Of a DNA stretch of 64,000 bases, positions 20,376-29,070 are shown in pieces. The first letter of the stretch is position 1. Every line of letters begins with the position of its first letter. A program made the position numbers and the translations under genes. Origin of the DNA: CAVSVP01 sp963731125 (GTDB lineage: Bacteria > Pseudomonadota > Gammaproteobacteria > Competibacterales > Competibacteraceae); assembly GCA_963731125.1 (NCBI GenBank), contig CAVSVP010000009.1, positions 558,001 to 622,000 on the forward strand, in the 5' to 3' direction. The notes below the pieces were generated by a model that saw nothing but the letters and a program-made list of their open reading frames with translations, had not been told where the DNA came from and did no database searches.

Positions 20376-20799
20376 TTCTGAGGTTTCCCGTCATTCATCC
20401 TCCAGACGTGGCATCAATTTAAGAGATAGGCTAATAATTACGGCGCAAACCACCGTTAGATTTCTTGTAAAAATGAACGCCGAGGTGCCGGGCTGGCGGG
20501 TGTCGCCGACAGCGCACAGGAGGATGTGCGGTAGCGAATCCTCTCCGGATGGCAGGGTTGAGCGGCGGTGACACCTCCAGCCTGAACAGCTAAAGCCTGA
20601 CTGATGCAAGAGGTCTATTGCAATTTAAAAAGAAGCATTCCAAAACAAGCATGAGTTGTATCGACGTCGGATGAAGTTGTGAAATCAAAAAATTTCTAGT
20701 TAAATGCGTTAGTTCGACCCAACAGCGCTTTCTCAGCACAGGTTGTTATTTCCACACTGCTAGGGGAGTAGAGTTGTCATTGTTAACTAGGAGCAGCGG
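20376..20799. other. Non-coding gap between RDD gene and pepA with a folded core
   Basis: 424 bp without a credible gene. A 10-bp stem pairs 20499-20508 (GGTGTCGCCG) with 20566-20575 (CGGTGACACC, one G-U). Inside it, GAGGAT (20520-20525) can pair with ATCCTC (20538-20543), or CGCAC (20513-20517) with GTGCG (20526-20530); the two inner hairpins exclude each other. The rest is AT-rich and probably holds the pepA promoter. lptF and lptG, often found between these two genes in relatives, are absent. Confidence 0.4.
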
Positions 20800-22308
20800 A
20801 TGGAATTTACTGTAAAAAGCGGTAATCCTGAAAAACAGCGCACGGCTTGCTTGATATTGGGCGTCTCTGAGCCACGCCGGCTTTCGCCGGCCGCCGAGCA
20901 ATTTGATGAGACTTGCGAGGGTTATTTGTCCAACATCCTGCGCCGCGGAGATATGGAGGGTAAACTAGATCAAACCTTGTTGCTGATCCATACACCAGAT
21001 GCTTTGTGTGATCGAGTGCTTCTGATCGGCTGCGGCAAGGAGCGCGATTTGGATGACCAACGGTTTCGCAAGATAATGGCCAAAGCCGTTACCACGGTCA
21101 ACAACACTGGAGCAACCGAAGCGGTTTGTTACCTCACCGATTTGAACGTTAAGGGTCGCCACACCGACTGGAAAATTCGACAGGCTATTGAAGCCACTGA
21201 GGAAGCTCTGTATCGTTTTGATGAATTAAAAAGCAAAAAGGACTCGCCTAGGCGTCCACTGCGGAAAATCATACTAAGCGTCCCTAACCGTCGGGAGTTG
21301 TTAGGTGGTGAACAAGCCCTGCGCGAAGGGATAGCGATCGCTGCTGGTGTTAAGCTTGCCAAAGATCTGGGCAATCGCCCTGGCAATATCTGTACTCCCA
21401 GCTATTTGGCAGAACAGGCTCTGGCCCTAGACAAGGCTTTTAAGGCCATTACCGTTCAGGTGTTAGAAGAAGCCGATATGGAAAAGCTGGGCATGGGGGC
21501 ACTGCTGGCAGTGGCTCGGGGCAGCGCACAACCTCCTAAGCTGATTATTATGGAGTATCATAACGACTCAAAAGCGCAACAACCCATTGTATTAGTGGGC
21601 AAGGGCGTAACATTTGACAGCGGCGGCATTTCCATCAAACCCGCCTCTGACATGGACGAGATGAAATTTGACATGGGCGGCGCTGCAAGCGTGTTGGGCG
21701 CTTTGCGGGCCTGTGCTGAACTACAGCTACCTCTCAACCTGGTAGGCCTAATTCCTGCCGTAGAAAACATGCCGAGCGGCCGCGCCACCAAGCCAGGCGA
21801 CATCGTGTCTAGCCTTTCTGGCCAAACGATCGAAATCCTTAACACCGACGCTGAGGGTCGGCTGATTCTGTGCGATGCGCTAACCTATAGTGAGCGTTAC
21901 GAACCTGCAGCGGTAATTGATATTGCTACTTTGACAGGGGCTTGTATCATTGCCCTGGGGCGCCATCCCCATGGCTTGCTGAGTAATCATGGCCACTTGG
22001 CTAACGACATTATCAATGCAGGCCAACTTGCCGGTGATCGAGCCTGGGAATTGCCATTGTGGGATGAGTATCAAGAACAATTAAACAGCAATTTCGCCGA
22101 TATAGCCAATATTGGGGGACGCGATGCGGGTGCCATCACCGCCGCCTGTTTTCTGTCTCGCTTCACCAAGAAACTGCATTGGGCGCACTTGGATATCGCT
22201 GGTACTGCCTGGAAAACCGGCAAGGAAAAAGGGGCTACCGGTCGGCCGGTCCCGTTACTGACCCAATATCTACTAGATCGAGTTAGTGAGGCTACGCATA
22301 AAGAGTGA
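20800..22308 (+). CDS. pepA: Leucyl aminopeptidase (M17)
   Basis: 502 residues; a cytosolic hexameric dizinc/manganese exopeptidase that releases N-terminal residues and in E. coli also binds DNA in Xer recombination. The metal-binding and catalytic motifs are intact: VGKGVTFDSGGISIKP (K268) and NTDAEGRL (residues 348-355). GAITAACFLSRF and HLDIAGTAW support the assignment. A GGAGCAGCGG Shine-Dalgarno lies before the ATG. holC follows at once. Confidence 0.97.
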   Translation: MEFTVKSGNPEKQRTACLILGVSEPRRLSPAAEQFDETCEGYLSNILRRGDMEGKLDQTLLLIHTPDALCDRVLLIGCGKERDLDDQRFRKIMAKAVTTVNNTGATEAVCYLTDLNVKGRHTDWKIRQAIEATEEALYRFDELKSKKDSPRRPLRKIILSVPNRRELLGGEQALREGIAIAAGVKLAKDLGNRPGNICTPSYLAEQALALDKAFKAITVQVLEEADMEKLGMGALLAVARGSAQPPKLIIMEYHNDSKAQQPIVLVGKGVTFDSGGISIKPASDMDEMKFDMGGAASVLGALRACAELQLPLNLVGLIPAVENMPSGRATKPGDIVSSLSGQTIEILNTDAEGRLILCDALTYSERYEPAAVIDIATLTGACIIALGRHPHGLLSNHGHLANDIINAGQLAGDRAWELPLWDEYQEQLNSNFADIANIGGRDAGAITAACFLSRFTKKLHWAHLDIAGTAWKTGKEKGATGRPVPLLTQYLLDRVSEATHKE

Positions 22309-22312
22309 AACC

Positions 22313-22738
22313 TTGCCCCGCATTGACTTTTATGTCCTCTCCAACCAAGCCCTCAACGGCAGGTTGCTACTAGCCTGTCGTTTGGCGGAAAAAGCCTATA
22401 CGCTTAAGCATAAGGTATATCTGCACACGGAATCAGGCGAACAGGGCCGGCAACTCGATGACCTGCTTTGGAGTTTCCGACAGGGTAGCTTTGTCCCGCA
22501 CGCCCTTTATCCGACCTCTCCCGAGGATCGCTCGCCAGTGCTCATCGGCTGGACTGAGACACCAACCATAGAGGCTGACATCCTTATCAACATCACCCAC
22601 ACAGTACCTGTTTTCTTCGAGCGATTCCAACGTGTGGCGGAGCTTGTGGATCAACATCCAGACACTCTAGCCAAGTCTCGAGAACGGTTTCGCATCTATC
22701 GGAATAGGGGTTATTCAGCGATTTCCCACAAATTGTAG
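22313..22738 (+). CDS. holC: DNA polymerase III chi subunit
   Basis: About 142 residues. Chi links the clamp loader (through psi) to SSB. The N-terminus LPRIDFYVLSNQALNGRLLL and the segments RQLDDLLWSFRQGSFVPHAL and RSPVLIGWTETPTIEADILI fit the family. The start is uncertain: a TTG at 22313 gives the usual short N-terminus, while an upstream GTG at 22286 would overlap pepA by 23 bp. valS, which often follows, is not here. Confidence 0.88.
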   Translation: MPRIDFYVLSNQALNGRLLLACRLAEKAYTLKHKVYLHTESGEQGRQLDDLLWSFRQGSFVPHALYPTSPEDRSPVLIGWTETPTIEADILINITHTVPVFFERFQRVAELVDQHPDTLAKSRERFRIYRNRGYSAISHKL

Positions 22739-22780
22739 GAGATCATGATGCATCGAGAGCGACTAACCCACTGCTAAGGC

Positions 22781-23935
22781 CTAACAATGCGCCATGATTA
22801 GGGGCACATACAGCTCGTCCTCACTGACACCGCCGTGAACTCCCAGATCCGTCCAAGGTTTCTCTCCCGGTAAAGCATCTTTAATGACATAGGAATCTTT
22901 AGAAATTAATACATAGTCGCCAATACGATGTTGCAACCTAGGGTCTGGTTCACCCAACCCAAACCATCCCCTATCGAGCAATTCCAAGCTAGCATAAACC
23001 TCACAATACTCGCGCAGCCTTTGTTCCACGTAACGCTCGAACTGCCGACACAAACCGGGACGCACGTAACAAAAAGCCACTCTGGGCTCACCGCATAGGG
23101 GCATAACCAAACATTTGGCCAGTTCTGGATGGTCGGCTAACTGCACCGTGAGGCGTGGGTCCGTGTCGATAAAACCATGATCAGCGGTAACAACCACCAG
23201 CGTATCGGTGCCCTTTAGCACTTCCAGAAGGTGCATAAAGCTCCTCTCTAGTTCGCACAAATGGATTTGTACTCTTTGGCTACTAACTCCATATTGATGG
23301 GACAGTTTGTCCAACAACGGCCAATAGGCATAAACATAGCGTCGTCCTGCCACGCGTTTTGTGCTATTGGCAATTGCTCTAAAACAGTCGGCAAGATCAT
23401 GATACCCGATCCGTTCAGCACAACCTGCTCCGGCCACACTATAGGGTGAATCCACCAGATTTTGCTGAATAATAAAACAGCACCGGGCATCGAGCCGATC
23501 AAAAACGGATGCATAACCTATCAGCTCAGCCACATTAATACCCGCCGCCGCAAACGAGACCGTTCCCCAACGGGGCTGAAATGGCAGCAAAAGTGTCACC
23601 GCACCAAGTTCCCTAAGATGCATAAACCAGCCGGTGACGCCATGCTGCTGCGGCGCCACCCCAGTTAAAAAAGTGGTAATAGCAGGCGCCGTGCTGGTGG
23701 GAAATACGGAAGTCAGATAACCCCGCAGATACTGATTCAAAACGCTTTTCTGGCGTTTTAAGTAGTTATAGCCAAGTCCGTCGATGACCAACAGCACCAC
23801 ATTAGCGGCACGTGTGACTTTTTCCGGAGGTAACAAGGCAAGAGGTGGATAAAGCGTCGCTGGTCCACCCAGGCCAAGCACCAGAGAACTCATAAGATTA
23901 ACAATGCTATTGTTGTGATAATCTGGCTGTAACAC
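22781..23935 (-). CDS. Alkaline-phosphatase-superfamily phosphodiesterase/pyrophosphatase
   Basis: 384 residues. Metal ligand Asp is in VVLLVIDGLGYNYL. The nucleophilic Thr is in FPTSTAPAITTFLTGVAPQQ. The second-metal Asp/His are in VVTADHGFIDTD, and a later His is in GVHGGVSEDELYVPL. This is the pattern of type I phosphodiesterase/nucleotide pyrophosphatases. The start at 23935 retains PDYHNNSIVNLMSSL, which appears to be conserved. There is no signal peptide, so it is probably cytosolic. The substrate is unknown. Confidence 0.88.
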   Translation of the reverse strand: MLQPDYHNNSIVNLMSSLVLGLGGPATLYPPLALLPPEKVTRAANVVLLVIDGLGYNYLKRQKSVLNQYLRGYLTSVFPTSTAPAITTFLTGVAPQQHGVTGWFMHLRELGAVTLLLPFQPRWGTVSFAAAGINVAELIGYASVFDRLDARCCFIIQQNLVDSPYSVAGAGCAERIGYHDLADCFRAIANSTKRVAGRRYVYAYWPLLDKLSHQYGVSSQRVQIHLCELERSFMHLLEVLKGTDTLVVVTADHGFIDTDPRLTVQLADHPELAKCLVMPLCGEPRVAFCYVRPGLCRQFERYVEQRLREYCEVYASLELLDRGWFGLGEPDPRLQHRIGDYVLISKDSYVIKDALPGEKPWTDLGVHGGVSEDELYVPLIMAHC

Positions 23936-24061
23936 TCATCCGCCTCTCAGCCACTGCTTATGGCAATATTGTTAATCTTAGCTGTACTAGAGTCTGATCA
24001 TCTCGAGCAACGCGCAGCGCCCGGAGCTAGCCCTCGTGAGCAGGCACTGAACGTCAGTAGA

Positions 24062-25639
24062 CTATGCTCCAATACGCTGCAGAGAAACATCTTTAAGACC
24101 TGGAGCGTGGATAGCATAATTATTAGGGCCTTGGGATTTGGCATAATAGCCGGCCAAATCGGCGTACTGCATCAGAGTTTTAAGATCACTGCTGTGTACC
24201 GGGAAGCAAGCAATGCCGATACTGGTGGTGATGAATACTTCATGAGCATCTATTTGAATAGGTTTTGTTAATGACTCAATAAGACGTATTGCTGAAGCTA
24301 CCGCTGCAAGTACTCCATCATCGACTAAGTCTTCAAGAATCACCATAAATTCATCCCCGCCCAAGCGAGCCAAGATATCTTCGTCACGCAGGCAATTTCT
24401 GAGGCGCTCAGCCACGATTCGCAGCAACGTATCCCCTGCTTGATGTCCAAAGGTATCGTTAACCCATTTGAAACGGTCTAAGTCCAAGTACAGTAGAGCA
24501 AATTTTGTTTTACGACGATGCGCTCTCGCTAAGACTTTTTCCAGGTGTTCCTGACAATAGCCCCGGTTAGGCAAGCCTGTTAAAGTATCGTGATTTGCCA
24601 AAAAGTACAGGCGCTCCTGAGTGCGGCGAATATCCGTGATATCCGTATGAATACCGACGATCCCCCCATCGCGGGTACGGCGTTCGCTAATACGAATCCG
24701 CCGTCCGTCCCGCAGTTCAAGCTCAAAGGGCGAACTGGAATTGCGATGACGTAGCATACGCTCTACTAAAGTATGATGGTGTCGTTCGTCTTCGATCACT
24801 AGATGACTCGCCATCAGAGCCTGAGTCAACTTCAGAAACGGCATACCGGGGGCGAGCCAATCCTGGACACAAGAATACATGCAACGATAAGACTCGTTAC
24901 AGACTACGATGCGATCCTTGGCATCGCACAGAATAAAACCCTCAGGAATATTTTCAATAGCGTCTATAAGCTGTTCGCGGAGAATCGCCAACCGTGCCTT
25001 AACTCGATGCTTACGCAAAAATAAATAAACCACCAGCAGAGTAAAGGCCAGCAGGACGGCGAGCAACAGCAGCATAATATCCTGGAACTGTGCCAAGCGC
25101 AAAGTTCCTTGTATCAAGAGTTCCTGGGTGGTGGCATGTGCTTGCCGGGATAAACCTAAAGCCTGGGCATAAACCGCTTTAGCACGGATTTCAATTAACT
25201 GCATTAACCTTGGAGAATCGGCAGCTACGCCTGGTATGCCCTGCGTCATCCAGCGGTAAATGTCTTCCGCCGCTGGATTGACTACGGCATGTAAGCCGGC
25301 AGCTCCCAGCAAATTATCAAAGACATACGTATTACGGACAGCTATTAACTGCTCCTGTAACACCTGAACATGGGCAATAATTGCTTCATAACGCTGTGGA
25401 CCTGTATTCAGCTTAGCCAGCTCAACAGCATGAACCAATGCTCTGAGTTCGTCAGTCACCAGGTGAATAGCGTCAGCTTGACGCCAAATTTCCGCCGGCA
25501 GATTCTGACGCACTTGGGAAAGAGTAGCATGAACATAAAAGCCGACACTTATCGCCGTGCCAATCAGGACAAAAATCAGCATTAACTCAAAATTCAACAG
25601 TGGCTTACGATGGGGTAGCTGAGCAGCGGCCTGGTTCAT
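24062..25639 (-). CDS. Membrane diguanylate cyclase with periplasmic sensor and PAS domain
   Basis: 525 residues from the ATG at 25639; the longer upstream frame would overlap the TAXI gene. TM1 is at about 15-37, a helical periplasmic region at 38-182, TM2 at 186-208, a PAS-like domain at 222-340, and a GGDEF domain at 341-510. The active-site motif RLGGDEF (GGDEF at 427-431) is intact, with an RDED inhibitory I-site five residues before it. It should make c-di-GMP under product inhibition. It starts 17 bp after the TAXI binding-protein gene, so the periplasmic domain may read that protein. Confidence 0.93.
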   Translation of the reverse strand: MNQAAAQLPHRKPLLNFELMLIFVLIGTAISVGFYVHATLSQVRQNLPAEIWRQADAIHLVTDELRALVHAVELAKLNTGPQRYEAIIAHVQVLQEQLIAVRNTYVFDNLLGAAGLHAVVNPAAEDIYRWMTQGIPGVAADSPRLMQLIEIRAKAVYAQALGLSRQAHATTQELLIQGTLRLAQFQDIMLLLLAVLLAFTLLVVYLFLRKHRVKARLAILREQLIDAIENIPEGFILCDAKDRIVVCNESYRCMYSCVQDWLAPGMPFLKLTQALMASHLVIEDERHHHTLVERMLRHRNSSSPFELELRDGRRIRISERRTRDGGIVGIHTDITDIRRTQERLYFLANHDTLTGLPNRGYCQEHLEKVLARAHRRKTKFALLYLDLDRFKWVNDTFGHQAGDTLLRIVAERLRNCLRDEDILARLGGDEFMVILEDLVDDGVLAAVASAIRLIESLTKPIQIDAHEVFITTSIGIACFPVHSSDLKTLMQYADLAGYYAKSQGPNNYAIHAPGLKDVSLQRIGA

Positions 25640-25656
25640 AATCGGACAATACCTTC

Positions 25657-26673
25657 CTATAACAGGCCGACTTCCCGATAATAACGTACGGCGCCTCGAT
25701 GCAGAGGAAGCATGACTCCATCTAGTGCCCGCTCCAGGCGAACTTCTCGACCTCTGACGTGCGCCTTGCTGAGTATTTGATGAGCCTGCTCGCTCCATAA
25801 GAGACGAGTCATTTCGTAGGCGAGTTCTTCATCGAGCCTGGCATCAACAAGCAACTGAGCACCTACCGCCAAGGTGGGTGTCGTTGCTACGTTATGATAG
25901 GCATCTGCCGGTATTTCTGAATAGAAAAAATAAGGATAATCCATTATCGAGAACTTAGTGTGAGAACCGCTACAGGGAACCAAGCGAATGGCATCCGTAA
26001 GGGCAAGTTGAGCAATGGTTGTCGCTGGATAACCGGCGACTAAGAAGAAGGCATCGAGCCGCTTCTCCTGCAGGGCACTAGCTGCCAATGGCGGTTTTAA
26101 ATAAACGGCTTGCAAGTCGCTCTCTCTCAGACCATAGGCTTGCAATAGAAAACGGGCGCTGGCGAGAGTACCGGAACCTGGCTCATCGAAAGAAATTCGC
26201 TTTCCCTTCAGATCGGCTACAGACTGAATAGTGCTAGCAGCAGGTACGACTATATGCAGATGCTCGGCATAGAGGTTGCCAATAATGCGCAATTTTTTAT
26301 AGGGTCCCTCCTGCTCAAAAAGTCCCGTACCATAATAGGCGTGGTAAGCGACATCGGATTGCACCAAACCGGCTTCCAGGCTGCCGCCTCGCAAGTCACG
26401 CACATTAGCAACCGAACCGTTGGAAACCTGCGCAACGGCCAATAACCCCGGTAACCCGCATGCCTGTCCCTCTGCGCACAGGGAGAGACCATTAAAAATT
26501 TTGGCGATCGCATTGGCAATGGGAAAATAAAGGCCACCAATCCCCGCGCTACCAATACGAAACAGCAGCAATCCCTCTTGCGCTTCCCTGATTGACGCAT
26601 TAGCTGCTAACGCCAATAATAGAAGTGCGCATACGATGATTTTTTTAGTCCGACTTAGAGTCATTGCGTCCAT
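25657..26673 (-). CDS. TAXI-family periplasmic solute-binding protein
   Basis: About 338 residues. A signal peptide (KKIIVCALLLLALAANAS) is followed by the TAXI hallmark FRIGSAGIGGLYFPIANAIA. GKRISFDEPGSGTLASARFL and KPPLAASALQEKRLDAFFLV support the fold. TAXI proteins normally feed TRAP transporters with small carboxylates such as glutamate, but no TRAP membrane subunit is nearby. The downstream neighbour is a membrane diguanylate cyclase, so a sensory role is likely. The start is uncertain (a TTG at 26700 or ATG at 26664 are alternatives). Confidence 0.9.
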   Translation of the reverse strand: MDAMTLSRTKKIIVCALLLLALAANASIREAQEGLLLFRIGSAGIGGLYFPIANAIAKIFNGLSLCAEGQACGLPGLLAVAQVSNGSVANVRDLRGGSLEAGLVQSDVAYHAYYGTGLFEQEGPYKKLRIIGNLYAEHLHIVVPAASTIQSVADLKGKRISFDEPGSGTLASARFLLQAYGLRESDLQAVYLKPPLAASALQEKRLDAFFLVAGYPATTIAQLALTDAIRLVPCSGSHTKFSIMDYPYFFYSEIPADAYHNVATTPTLAVGAQLLVDARLDEELAYEMTRLLWSEQAHQILSKAHVRGREVRLERALDGVMLPLHRGAVRYYREVGLL

Positions 26674-26748
26674 GGGGTTTTCTGATTTATTGATACCCAA
26701 CTTGGCTATTGCATTTTATGTGCCATAAGATACTAAGGAGCCGTCTAG

Positions 26749-26892
26749 AAATAACTTGGTCATTTGACGTAGGGCGGGTTAGGCGTCAGCCGTAACCCGC
26801 CGGAACCGTGAAAGGCGGGTTACGGCTGACGCCTAACCCGCCCTACCAACCTCACCGACACTAGGTGCCAGAAAAATTTGACCAAGTTATTT
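26749..26892. repeat. 144-bp palindromic element (REP/MITE-like) with 33-bp perfect arms
   Basis: The outer repeats AAATAACTTGGTCA (26749-26762) and TGACCAAGTTATTT (26879-26892) are perfect complements. Inside, 26769-26801 and 26814-26846 are perfect 33-bp complements around a 12-nt loop. The arms begin GTAGGGCGGGTTAGGCGTCA, like dispersed GGGCGGGTTA palindromes common in gammaproteobacteria. It lies between convergently placed regions (TAXI 5' end and ubiA 3' end) and encodes nothing. Confidence 0.8.
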
Positions 26893-26960
26893 TTTGACGA
26901 TTACTAAGATGCCCAATCTAGCCCAGGTCTTTAGGTATTTGTCATGGCCTTTGTCGCCTT

Positions 26961-27848
26961 TCAGGCACGGGCTACAGGCAAGGAATCCAATAAAATGCCG
27001 CAAAACACGACCAAACCGAACCAATTGTTATTTAAAAAGGCTCGGAAACATTCTGACGGTCTTCGTTCGCGGATCAAATATTGCTGATACAGCGCAAACC
27101 AAGCCGCCACGAATAATCCCCCATAGTAGGCCCAGCCAAGGTTAGCCAAAATACCGACGAACATGAGTAAAATGATTAACAGTACCTGCAGGCGAGCGAT
27201 AATGCGTTTGTCCTGAGTACCAAACAAAATAGCCGCCGATTTAACCCCCATCTGCAAATCGTCTTCCCTATCCACCATGGCATACATGGTGTCGTAGATT
27301 ACCGACCATACCACGTTAGCCAAAAAGAGCAGCCAAGCTAAGGGAGGTACTGTGTTAGTCAGCGCTGCAAAAGCCATTGGAATGGACCAACCAAAGGCGG
27401 CCCCTAAATATACCTGGGGTAGGTGATGAAAACGTTTCATAAACGGATAGCTAGCTGCCAGCATTACCCCCACTAGGGAAAGCAGAATGGTCAGCGTATT
27501 CATCAGCAATACCAGGGTAAAGGCAAACAGACAGAGCGCGATAAACAGCCACAACGCCTCCCGAACCGACACACGTCCTGCGGCCAGAGGACGCTGGTGG
27601 GTGCGCACGACGAACGGATCTAAATTGCGGTCAGCAATGTCGTTGATAACGCAGCCTGCGGAGCGCATTAGGAATACGCCGAGCAAAAACACTACCACGA
27701 CCTTTTGCGTCGGCTGTCCTTCACCAGCAAGCCAGAGCGCCCAGAGAGTAGGCCATAGCAACAGAAACGCACCGATAGGCTTATCTAAGCGCATCAGTAA
27801 TGCATATTCCCGCAGGCGGTTCTCAAGTTGCATGAGGTTCATAAGCAT
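26961..27848 (-). CDS. ubiA: 4-hydroxybenzoate polyprenyltransferase
   Basis: Membrane prenyltransferase of ubiquinone synthesis, about 295 residues from the ATG at 27848 (MLMNLMQLENRLREYALLMR). The first Asp-rich motif reads NDIADRNLDPFVVRT and the second reads YDTMYAMVDREDDLQMGVKS. About eight hydrophobic helices are visible. An AGGTG precedes the chosen start; the longer frame would run back into ubiC. It lies 7 bp after ubiC, so the two first steps of ubiquinone ring formation are co-transcribed. Confidence 0.95.
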   Translation of the reverse strand: MLMNLMQLENRLREYALLMRLDKPIGAFLLLWPTLWALWLAGEGQPTQKVVVVFLLGVFLMRSAGCVINDIADRNLDPFVVRTHQRPLAAGRVSVREALWLFIALCLFAFTLVLLMNTLTILLSLVGVMLAASYPFMKRFHHLPQVYLGAAFGWSIPMAFAALTNTVPPLAWLLFLANVVWSVIYDTMYAMVDREDDLQMGVKSAAILFGTQDKRIIARLQVLLIILLMFVGILANLGWAYYGGLFVAAWFALYQQYLIRERRPSECFRAFLNNNWFGLVVFCGILLDSLPVARA

Positions 27849-27855
27849 TGCACAC

Positions 27856-28449
27856 CTAGTTATTGTTAGTAGAACAGGAAAGCGGTAGATCAGGGAGAAA
27901 AATTTCGCAGACGAGTAGCCTTTGGCCATCGATACGAAAAAGCGAACGTCGCCCCCAAATCGGCTCCGGCGTCTCGTTTAACGCGCCAAAGGCACGGTGA
28001 TGCAAACGCTGTGTCGCAGCGATGCAGGCAATCTGAACCTCAGCACGTTGTACGCTTGGATCGCTAAACAGCACCTCCCCTAAGGGCCGACTACCTAAGC
28101 GCATTAACCGCCGGCAACGACCGTGCAAGGTCGCTGGCGGAATGACAGTGCGGGCAAACACCCAAGGCTGGTCATCGCACACCAGTTGCACCTCCCGAAT
28201 CCAGACATAGCCCCGGTGCTCCAACTGTAAGACCCGGAATTCGCTCGGCAAGGGTCGTGCCCAGTACTGACCTAGCACCTGCACCCGAAACTGTCCTGGA
28301 CAGACTTGTCGTAGACGGCGTGTGAGTGAACCGGCATTAAACAGCCAACTCACCAGTTCAACAGACAATTCAACCTGCCAACGACGTGCCTGAGGTAGCC
28401 AGCGCGGCTCCGGAGGAATCTGGAAAGAAAAGCGGCCAGATAATTTCAA
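27856..28449 (-). CDS. ubiC: Chorismate pyruvate-lyase
   Basis: Converts chorismate to 4-hydroxybenzoate, feeding UbiA. 197 residues. Conserved parts are LVCDDQPWVFARTVIPPATL, SRPLGEVLFSDPSV, and WGRRSLFRIDGQRLLVCEIF, the last including the Arg/Glu of the active site and ending LPDLPL. It starts MKLSGRFSFQIPPEPRWLPQ. Its stop lies 7 bp from the ubiA start. Confidence 0.93.
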   Translation of the reverse strand: MKLSGRFSFQIPPEPRWLPQARRWQVELSVELVSWLFNAGSLTRRLRQVCPGQFRVQVLGQYWARPLPSEFRVLQLEHRGYVWIREVQLVCDDQPWVFARTVIPPATLHGRCRRLMRLGSRPLGEVLFSDPSVQRAEVQIACIAATQRLHHRAFGALNETPEPIWGRRSLFRIDGQRLLVCEIFLPDLPLSCSTNNN

Positions 28450-29070
28450 GGTCTCATTGTTCTTGAAGTGGTTGGCGACATAGGTTGGAGTTAATGCATG
28501 CCTAGGAAGGTCATCCTAAGAAAAGCCATCCAGCTCGCTCTCAGCGAAGACCGAACTCACTCCGCCAGGCGTGAAGTCGATGCCGGCTTAAAGTACTTTG
28601 CAGGATGAGGCTATTACGGTTGTCTGGGCAGACATTTGGTGTGGCTAGTATAGGGTATTTGCACTATTACAGTTCAAGACCTGCATCGTTCGCATATATT
28701 AATTTAGACTGCAGGGCGAAACCATGATGAATGAAACTGACTTTACTGTCCGCTAAGCTTAAACAGCATAACCTTAAGTCTATTAGCTTCGACGAGCAGA
28801 AAGCTATAGCATCAGCTAACTATGGCAGGTAATTCTCTAGAGGCGTATAACATATTGCAGCATCACTAACAGTTAACCGCAAAAAACTGCCAGCGCTTGC
28901 AAGATCACAAAACCCCAACGCTATTTGCAAAAATAGCAACACGTACCGCAAAACACTTTTATAACGATGACAATCCGGTTACTGATAAAGCCTGAACACA
29001 GACTGAAGTTAGCAAACGGGGGGTTGCCTATGGGTTTGGGGGGTACCTTTAATCACCCGAGGGAGGATTC
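28450..29070. other. 621-bp intergenic region, no gene recognised
   Basis: It separates divergent ubiC and the antiporter gene and is AT-rich in its second half. No open frame of credible length, no tRNA and no clear terminator is seen. It presumably carries both promoters. A GGGAGGATTC ribosome site lies at its right end before the antiporter ATG. Confidence 0.5.
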
